DNA of 11,353 nt from an uncultured Clostridia bacterium. Lineage in GTDB: Bacteria > Bacillota > Clostridia > Christensenellales > Aristaeellaceae. The stretch is from the NCBI GenBank assembly GCA_946615785.1, contig CAMOIA010000024.1:1-11353 (forward strand), read 5' to 3'. Made by a program: the position numbers and the translations under genes. This document shows positions 6,161 to 10,447 of this stretch, piece after piece (position 1 is the first letter of the stretch; the number at the start of each line of letters is the position of its first letter). The notes beneath the pieces are model-generated. The model saw nothing but the letters and a program-made list of their open reading frames with translations. It was not told the DNA's origin and ran no database searches.

Positions 6161-7489
6161 TTACCTGAGTGTTAAAAACACGGTCATGCTTTCAAGCCAA
6201 GTAAGGCCCGTGCGCCTGCGGACGGAAAGATCGTTCACGCAAACGGACAGGATTCTTTTCACTTCGCCCGTCTTCATTCCGTCCAGCCCCATCGACCCCG
6301 TCGCGCTGATGGCATAGGGCTCACCATGATCCATGCCAAGATAGATCACGATGTGTCCGGGAAGGTACAAAAGCGAACCGGGCATCAGTTCCTTCAGCCT
6401 CTCCATCTTTTGGGAAACGGAAAGGCCGCTCACGTCCTGCCGCCCATCGCAGGGCACATCCGATTCGGACTTTGCGCCCCTTGGCAGAAGAAAGCCGAAG
6501 CAGGTGAAAATCTCGTGTACGATACCGGAGCAATCGTTGGCGTGAAGCGCTCCTCCCCATCCGTACCGGTCGCCAAGGCGCTTGAACGCAAGGCGAATGA
6601 CATTTTCGCCGGTATAGGGCAAAAGCCCCGGGACGACGTCGTCGCTGATGGGAATCAGGCAGTAGGTATCCTGAATCTGCCCGTCTGATCCCCTCGTCGG
6701 AAGCAGCGTGACATAGTTTCCGTAGGTCGAGCGTCCATGCACAAGTTCCGGCGCATCCTTTGCCGCAAGGAGCTTTAAGTGCGTCCCCATCGGCAAAACC
6801 TGTCCGGAAAGGCTTTCACAGTAAGGATCGTCGCCAAGGCGCAGTTCGCGTCCCACCACCGTTAAAAAGCTGGTTTCGTCCCGCCGACTCTGCCAATCCG
6901 CCCGATCCCTGCAGGCCGCGACGTGCTCTTTTTTGACCCAGCCGCCGATGTTGTAAAACAGACAGAAAAGCCATTCTCCGTCCCGGCTTTCATGCAGGAT
7001 CACAAGCGGAAGATACGGCAGGCATTCCGAGGCCGTGTTCATATCGAAAAAACGGTCCTCCGCGTCCTCGCCAAGGTAGTGCGGCGTCGGAAACATGCAA
7101 ATCATGCCGCGGGAAACAGAGTACCCAAAGCGCACAGGAACGCTGTCCTCAATCCGGTCCATGGCGCGGTTGTCAAGCACGTTCTCCCAGAAGGCAGCGT
7201 CAGTCGGCTCTCCGTTCAAAAACCTGGTCGATGGGTCCTTTGGCGGCACATACAGCGAAATCATTTTCCGCAGCGTACTTCCGCCGATCGTATCCGGCGC
7301 GTCATCCAGGCTGAATGAAAGCGTGTCGGAAAAGGGCATGCACATGTGCAGCGAACGGTTGAAAGCCGAAATCGCCTCTTCGGTCATCACGGTTTCGCCG
7401 CTGCAATTCTTCAGCCAGTGTTCCGCCGACATCATTTCCGGCCGGACATGGTCAAGCAGGCGAACATACCTCGTGTCGATCAAACGCAT
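6161..7489 (-). CDS. SH3-domain NlpC/P60 (C40) peptidase lacking a signal peptide
   Basis: This 442-residue protein appears to have an N-terminal stabilising region (~1-110), two SH3-like segments (~115-195 and ~205-285) and a C-terminal NlpC/P60 papain-like domain (~295-435). That is the architecture of gamma-D-glutamyl-diamino-acid endopeptidases that cut peptidoglycan stem peptides. The nucleophile is Cys320 in NDCSG, preceded by YGWGG, and the base is His379 in PGHIVIYLG. The usual third polar residue should fall near AISATG, where no His is seen. The ATG at 7489 has AGAGGAG (7497-7503) 7 nt upstream. The N-terminus (MRLIDTRYVRLLDHV) has no export signal, and an in-frame stop at 7517-7519 rules out a longer form. 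It may therefore act on imported muropeptides in the cytoplasm. It is first in the operon that includes the SmsCB-like pair. Confidence 0.9.
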   Translation of the reverse strand: MRLIDTRYVRLLDHVRPEMMSAEHWLKNCSGETVMTEEAISAFNRSLHMCMPFSDTLSFSLDDAPDTIGGSTLRKMISLYVPPKDPSTRFLNGEPTDAAFWENVLDNRAMDRIEDSVPVRFGYSVSRGMICMFPTPHYLGEDAEDRFFDMNTASECLPYLPLVILHESRDGEWLFCLFYNIGGWVKKEHVAACRDRADWQSRRDETSFLTVVGRELRLGDDPYCESLSGQVLPMGTHLKLLAAKDAPELVHGRSTYGNYVTLLPTRGSDGQIQDTYCLIPISDDVVPGLLPYTGENVIRLAFKRLGDRYGWGGALHANDCSGIVHEIFTCFGFLLPRGAKSESDVPCDGRQDVSGLSVSQKMERLKELMPGSLLYLPGHIVIYLGMDHGEPYAISATGSMGLDGMKTGEVKRILSVCVNDLSVRRRTGLTWLESMTVFLTLR

Positions 7490-7518
7490 CTGGAAGCTCC
7501 TCTCTTCAATCCGCAATC

Positions 7519-7547
7519 ATCTTAGCGCGCAGGGCGGTGCTTGTCAA
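7519..7547 (-). promoter_or_regulatory. Promoter of the NlpC/P60-SmsCB operon
   Basis: On the minus strand TTGACA (7547-7542) is followed by exactly 17 nt and TAAGAT (7524-7519), close to the vegetative sigma consensus. The start near 7512 gives a leader of about 20-25 nt holding only the ribosome binding site, so little leader-based control is likely. Confidence 0.88.
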
Positions 7548-7631
7548 GTTCGAAGCTCCCTGACCCTTTGGCATCTGATAAAATGGCCTTTTCAATTCAA
7601 CGCAGCCCATCCGTGAACAAAAGCGCTTGAA

Positions 7632-7670
7632 CAGGAAAACCGGGCTGCAAGCTGCAGCCCGGTTTTCCTG
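7632..7670. terminator. Strong intrinsic terminator after the ferredoxin gene
   Basis: A perfect 18-bp inverted repeat (7632-7649 with 7653-7670) has a 3-nt loop. Its GC core is CCGGGCTGCA, flanked by AAAA on the 5' arm and TTTT on the 3' arm in either direction, the classic bidirectional form. It lies 12 nt past the ferredoxin stop. The ~85 nt from here to the NlpC/P60 promoter hold nothing I recognise. Confidence 0.9.
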
Positions 7671-7681
7671 AAGAAAGAAAC

Positions 7682-7855
7682 TTATTCTTCCTGCTGGGGA
7701 GCGCCCACGGGGCAGACACCGGCGCAGGAACCGCACTCGATGCAAAGTTCAGGATTGATCTCGAACTTTTCGTCGCCTTCGGTGATCGCTTCCACGGGGC
7801 ATTCAGCGGCACAGGCGCCGCACTTGATGCATTCATCAGAAATCTTGTAAGCCAT
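7682..7855 (-). CDS. 2[4Fe-4S] ferredoxin, clostridial type
   Basis: The gene encodes a 57-residue acidic protein with two tandem cluster motifs, C9-x2-C12-x2-C15-x3-C19-P and C38-x2-C41-x2-C44-x3-C48-P. It matches the length and spacing of clostridial 2[4Fe-4S] ferredoxins, low-potential electron carriers in the cytoplasm of anaerobes. The ATG at 7855 has GGAGG (7865-7869) 9 nt upstream and the stop is TAA. It has its own promoter and a strong terminator, so it appears monocistronic and highly expressed. Its clusters would depend on an assembly system such as the SmsCB-like pair encoded further along the same strand, a link by function only. Confidence 0.97.
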   Translation of the reverse strand: MAYKISDECIKCGACAAECPVEAITEGDEKFEINPELCIECGSCAGVCPVGAPQQEE

Positions 7856-7898
7856 TTATGTGCACCTCCACATCATATTGCGCTTTCAGCGTAATTTT

Positions 7899-7907
7899 AT
7901 GATAGCA
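7899..7907 (-). promoter_or_regulatory. Extended -10 promoter of the ferredoxin gene
   Basis: The minus strand reads TGCTATCAT, a TGn-extended -10 (TATCAT at 7904-7899), about 37 nt before the ferredoxin ribosome binding site. No good -35 is present: the hexamer 17 nt upstream is GGACTA, inside the palindrome at 7916-7930. Confidence 0.6.
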
Positions 7908-7915
7908 CGAGCCTT

Positions 7916-7930
7916 TGTGGATAGTCCACA
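7916..7930. promoter_or_regulatory. Palindrome over the ferredoxin -35 region, candidate operator
   Basis: TGTGGA-TAG-TCCACA is a perfect 6-bp inverted repeat with a 3-nt centre. It covers the -35 position of the ferredoxin promoter, where a bound repressor would block polymerase. On the minus strand the right half reads CTATCCACA, one mismatch from a DnaA box, but a single site means little. The binding protein is unknown. Confidence 0.4.
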
Positions 7931-7996
7931 CTAACTTTTCATGTTTCGAATCCTTAATTTACAAGGCATTTGCTTTTGTGCTTTTCCGTCCGGTCA

Positions 7997-8025
7997 TTGA
8001 AATGAAGCGCCGAAAATGGTATAGT
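7997..8025 (+). promoter_or_regulatory. Promoter of the GNAT acetyltransferase
   Basis: TTGAAA (7997-8002), 17 nt, TATAGT (8020-8025), with a TGG extension just before the -10. Transcription would start near 8032, just ahead of the AAAAGGAGG ribosome binding site. Confidence 0.78.
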
Positions 8026-8053
8026 GCATTCAAACAAAAGGAGGTTTCACGCC

Positions 8054-8536
8054 ATGGTACGCCGCGCCGTTCTTTCGGATCTGCCCGCGATTCTTTCCAT
8101 TTATGAATCGGGGCGGCTTTTTATGCACAGTCACGGGAATCCGCATCAATGGATCGGCGGCTATCCGCAGGAATCCATTCTCAAAAAAGACATTGCCGAT
8201 AAAGATCTTTACGTGCTTGAAGACGGGGCCGTCTACGGCGTCTTCCTGATGACCGAAAAACCGGAGCCCACATATGCACGCATTCACGGGCGCTTTTTAA
8301 CCCCCTCCCCCTATCTCACCCTCCACCGGGTTTGCGGGGACGGCATTCACCGCGGCATATTAAAAGAAGCCGTCGCTTTCGCAAATCAGCGCTTTCTTCC
8401 CATCCGTATCGATACCCATATCGATAACCTGCCCATGCAGCGCGCTGTCCTTGCACAGGGCTTTCGCTTCTGCGGCGTCATTCACCTCCAAAACGGAGAC
8501 GCGCGCCTGGCTTATGAACGCAAGGCGCGCGTCTGA
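8054..8536 (+). CDS. GNAT-family N-acetyltransferase
   Basis: This 160-residue cytoplasmic enzyme is expected to transfer an acetyl group from acetyl-CoA to an amine; the substrate is unknown. The N-terminal VRRAVLSDLPAILSIYESGRLFM is the usual GNAT beta1-alpha1, and residues 89-110 (TLHRVCGDGIHRGILKEAVAFA) align with motif A. The ending IRIDTHIDNLPMQRAVLAQGFRFCGVI is motif B with the typical D-N-x-x-M-Q and G-F-x-x-C-G. The pyrophosphate loop is reduced (GIHRG rather than RxxGxG/A), which I recall from a clostridial subgroup. The ATG at 8054 has GGAGG (8040-8044) 9 nt upstream. It converges on ohrR: its TGA (8534-8536) directly abuts the ohrR stop, and its last ~13 codons hold a stem-loop. 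Confidence 0.9.
   Translation: MVRRAVLSDLPAILSIYESGRLFMHSHGNPHQWIGGYPQESILKKDIADKDLYVLEDGAVYGVFLMTEKPEPTYARIHGRFLTPSPYLTLHRVCGDGIHRGILKEAVAFANQRFLPIRIDTHIDNLPMQRAVLAQGFRFCGVIHLQNGDARLAYERKARV
8497..8534. terminator. GC-rich stem-loop at the GNAT/ohrR convergent ends, candidate bidirectional terminator
   Basis: AGACGCGCGCC (8497-8507) and GGCGCGCGTCT (8524-8534) pair perfectly over 11 bp with a 16-nt loop. It lies inside the last codons of the GNAT gene and starts 3 nt beyond the ohrR stop codon on the minus strand. T-runs follow on both sides but are short and offset: GATCAGTTTT on plus, CCGTTTT on minus. No other terminator is available for either convergent unit. Confidence 0.6.
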
Positions 8537-8977
8537 TCAGTTTTCTCCGTTCAGAAGCTTATACAGAAGACCGTACAGCGTAACCGCTTCATCCGCGGTC
8601 AGGTTCACACACCCGCCGACACAGCCTGGCACGCTCCTGACCTGTTCCTTCATCGACCTGCCCTTTTCCGTCAGCGTCACGGTGACAATGCGCTCGTCAA
8701 GCGTGCTCCTGGCCCGGCGGACAAAGCTTTCCGCTTCCATTTTTTTCAAAAGCGGAGTCAGGGTTCCGGAATCCAGGTACAGCCTCCTGCACAGGTCGCC
8801 GACGGTTACTCCGTCCTCTTCCCAAAGCACCATCAGTACCAGGTACTGTGTATAGGTGATTCCAAGAGGCTTGAGCAGCGGTGTATACAGGTTCACGATT
8901 TTCCGCGCCGCGGCGTACAGCGGAAAACAGAGCTGACGGTCAAGCCGCAGCGCTTCATCAGTCGCTTCCAAAGGCAT
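8537..8977 (-). CDS. ohrR: OhrR-type MarR-family organic hydroperoxide sensor/repressor
   Basis: This 146-residue winged-helix repressor senses organic peroxides by oxidation of a reactive cysteine. The match to OhrR is specific: Cys17 in RQLCFPLY, with Tyr21, Tyr31 and Tyr42 at +4, +14 and +25, the spacing I recall for B. subtilis OhrR Cys15 and its tyrosines. The DNA-binding region (~57-107) has LYLDSGTLTPLLKKME and the wing motif LDER. Additional cysteines at 63, 119 and 123 raise the possibility of a two-cysteine mechanism. The ATG at 8977 was chosen over a GTG at 9016 because GGGGGAG lies 6 nt upstream and the length then equals the family's. It is last in the gpx-trx-ohrR operon, 17 nt after trx, so it probably represses its own operon. 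Confidence 0.93.
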   Translation of the reverse strand: MPLEATDEALRLDRQLCFPLYAAARKIVNLYTPLLKPLGITYTQYLVLMVLWEEDGVTVGDLCRRLYLDSGTLTPLLKKMEAESFVRRARSTLDERIVTVTLTEKGRSMKEQVRSVPGCVGGCVNLTADEAVTLYGLLYKLLNGEN

Positions 8978-8994
8978 TTCTCTCTCCCCCGGCC

Positions 8995-9306
8995 TTACAG
9001 GTTTTTCCTGATCCACGCTTCGTAATCTTCCTTCGGACGGAAGCCGATCTGCATGTCGGTTTTCACACCGTTCTTAAAGAGCAGCACCGTGGGAACGCTC
9101 ATCACGCCAAACTGACCGGCAAGCTCGCTGTTCTCGTCCACGTCGCAGCCGTAGAAGGCCACCTTGCCTGCCATTTCTTCGCTCAGTTCCGCAAGCACCG
9201 GGCCCAGCATCCGGCAGGGGCCGCACCAGGTGGCGTTAAAATCCACCACAGCAACGCTTTCCTTCATCGCTTCGGTAAGATCGTTGTTTAAAACTTCCTT
9301 GATCAT
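8995..9306 (-). CDS. trxA: Thioredoxin
   Basis: This 103-residue cytoplasmic thioredoxin has the canonical active site ATWCGPC (Cys28, Cys31) and the cis-proline loop SVPT (Pro72). The length is standard. An extra cysteine (54) sits at FYGCDVDE. It would reduce the neighbouring peroxidase, since Cys-type bacterial glutathione peroxidases of this class generally use thioredoxin rather than glutathione. The ATG at 9306 has AGGAGG (9315-9320) 8 nt upstream. The longer frame to 9345 has no ribosome binding site. It lies 43 nt after gpx and 17 nt before ohrR in one operon. The symbol denotes the family only, as other thioredoxins may exist in the genome. Confidence 0.95.
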   Translation of the reverse strand: MIKEVLNNDLTEAMKESVAVVDFNATWCGPCRMLGPVLAELSEEMAGKVAFYGCDVDENSELAGQFGVMSVPTVLLFKNGVKTDMQIGFRPKEDYEAWIRKNL

Positions 9307-9349
9307 CGTTTCAGCCTCCTGTTGATTATTGATTCTATCCCTCACGCGC

Positions 9350-9892
9350 TTACAGCAGAGAGGAAATGCACTTTTCCACGTCGCTCATCGCCGCAGTCGG
9401 CTCAAACCTTGCCACAACTTCGCCGCTGCGGTCCACGACGAATTTGGTAAAGTTCCAGCGGATCGCCGGGTCTTTCTTGTCGATCCCGAGGGTCACGGCC
9501 TTCATCGCCAGCGCCATCGCGCCTTTGCCGAAGCCTTCAAAGCCCTTCTGGCTCTTGAGGAAGGTGTAGAGCGGCAGCTCGTTTTCGCCGTTCACGTCGC
9601 TCTTTTTCATCTGCGGGAACTGCGTGTTGTAATGCAGGGTGCAGAATTCGTGGATTTCTTCGTCGGTGCCGGGCGCCTGGTTGCGGAACTGGTTGCAGGG
9701 AACGTCCAGCACTTCAAGCCCCTTGTCATGATACTTTTCGTAGAGTTCTTCAATATCCTTATACTGTGGCGTGAAGCCGCAGCCGGTCGCGGTGTTGACA
9801 ACGAGCACGACCTTGCCCTCAAAAGTCTTCATGGAAAGGTCTTCATTTTTAGCGGTCTTGACGGAATAATCATAAAATGACATGGGCTTCAT
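9350..9892 (-). CDS. Glutathione peroxidase-family (thioredoxin-type) peroxidase
   Basis: The gene encodes a 180-residue Cys-type GPx-family enzyme reducing hydrogen or organic peroxides in the cytoplasm. The catalytic tetrad is visible: Cys38 (NTATGCGFTPQY), Gln72 (FRNQAPG), Trp146 and Asn147 (RWNFTKF). A resolving-type cysteine, Cys84 in EFCTLHYN, lies 46 residues after the peroxidatic one. That spacing is known from thioredoxin-dependent GPx enzymes and fits the next gene being thioredoxin. The ATG at 9892 has AGGAG 3 nt upstream, which is short. An ATG at 9883 (MSFYDYSVK) matches family starts better, with 12-nt spacing, so the start is unsettled. It is first in the gpx-trx-ohrR operon. 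Confidence 0.95.
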   Translation of the reverse strand: MKPMSFYDYSVKTAKNEDLSMKTFEGKVVLVVNTATGCGFTPQYKDIEELYEKYHDKGLEVLDVPCNQFRNQAPGTDEEIHEFCTLHYNTQFPQMKKSDVNGENELPLYTFLKSQKGFEGFGKGAMALAMKAVTLGIDKKDPAIRWNFTKFVVDRSGEVVARFEPTAAMSDVEKCISSLL

Positions 9893-9925
9893 CAACTCCT
9901 TTCAAAGTTTGATTTGAACAAATAT

Positions 9926-9954
9926 AATTTAACACTGCTCATTCAGATTGTCAA
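9926..9954 (-). promoter_or_regulatory. Promoter of the gpx-trx-ohrR operon, with possible OhrR half-site
   Basis: On the minus strand TTGACA (9954-9949) is followed by 17 nt and TAAATT (9931-9926). The -10 lies inside TATAATTTAA (9923-9932, plus strand), which matches 9 of 10 positions of the left half of the B. subtilis ohrA operator as I remember it (TACAATTTAAATTGTA). The right half does not match. An A/T-rich palindrome TTTTATAAAA (9959-9968) lies just upstream of the -35. Confidence 0.65.
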
Positions 9955-10007
9955 TACCTTTTATAAAATATTTTACAAAACCGTTTGATGTTTTTCCGCC
10001 TGGTTTA

Positions 10008-10016
10008 TGGTATCAT
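10008..10016 (+). promoter_or_regulatory. Extended -10 promoter of the ylbF-family/mltG unit
   Basis: TGGTATCAT is an extended -10 with no convincing -35 at 16-18 nt. The start would be near 10023, leaving a ~70-nt leader before the ATG at 10093. It diverges from the gpx operon promoter across an A/T-rich stretch. Confidence 0.55.
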
Positions 10017-10024
10017 GTCGTTTG

Positions 10025-10039
10025 GAAAGCAATGCTTTC
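10025..10039. promoter_or_regulatory. Palindrome at the predicted ylbF-family transcription start
   Basis: GAAAGCA-A-TGCTTTC is a perfect 7-bp inverted repeat with one central base, sitting at the predicted transcript start, a common repressor position. A second small repeat, GCCG-CATA-CGGC (10062-10073), follows in the leader. No regulator is known. Confidence 0.4.
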
Positions 10040-10092
10040 TTCCATTTTGATGAACAAACCGGCCGCATACGGCATCCCTGAAAGGAGCGCAT

Positions 10093-10437
10093 ATGAATCC
10101 CATTGAACGGGCGAAACTTCTCGCCCAGGACATCCGCGAAAGCGATGAATACACCCTTTACGCGCAGCAGAAGGAAGAAGTGGACAGCGACGCGGGTATC
10201 AAGAGCCTTTTGAAAGAATACGAAAGGCTGCAGATGCGCATGCAGTTTTACGCCGCCTCCGGTCAGCAGGCTGACGCAGATGAAACGCAGCGGTTTTCCG
10301 GCCTGACGGCGCTTTTATACAACGATCCGCGCACCTCGGCGTATCTGCTTGCTAAGCTCCGCCTGCAGAAATTAACCGCGGACGTCCTGCAGATCATCGG
10401 CGAAGCCGCCGACATCGGCACCGAATTCCCGGGGTAA
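10093..10437 (+). CDS. YlbF/YmcA-family (Com_YlbF) protein
   Basis: This 114-residue, mostly helical, charged cytoplasmic protein resembles the YlbF/YmcA family (former DUF964). In Bacillus, members with YaaT act in RNA-processing complexes that influence competence, biofilm formation and sporulation. The recognisable features are the start P-I-E-R-A-K-L-L-A-x-D-I-R-E-S-x-E-Y, a long helical middle (IKSLLKEYERLQMRMQFYA) and N-D-P-R-T-S-A-Y near residue 77. The exact role here is not known. The ATG at 10093 has AAAGGAG (10081-10087) 5 nt upstream. mltG starts 10 nt after its stop, so the two form an operon. Confidence 0.82.
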   Translation: MNPIERAKLLAQDIRESDEYTLYAQQKEEVDSDAGIKSLLKEYERLQMRMQFYAASGQQADADETQRFSGLTALLYNDPRTSAYLLAKLRLQKLTADVLQIIGEAADIGTEFPG

Positions 10438-10447
10438 CGGAGGGTTT

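Noticed and set aside
7597..7836. 79-codon minus-strand frame through the ferredoxin region
   Set aside because: It is an out-of-frame reading of the ferredoxin gene and its terminator. The true frame (7855-7682) encodes two perfect cluster motifs.
7916..7930. DnaA box (CTATCCACA, one mismatch) suggesting a replication origin
   Set aside because: It is a single imperfect site with no cluster of boxes, no dnaA/dnaN neighbours and no AT-rich unwinding element; better explained as part of a palindrome at the ferredoxin promoter.
7916..7930. Rex (NADH-sensing) operator
   Set aside because: The arms TTGTG/CACA are suggestive, but the centre spacing is one base short of the consensus and the inner bases GA/TC differ.
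9329..9880. 183-codon plus-strand open frame over the peroxidase gene
   Set aside because: It is antisense to the GPx-family gene, whose tetrad residues are all present on the minus strand.
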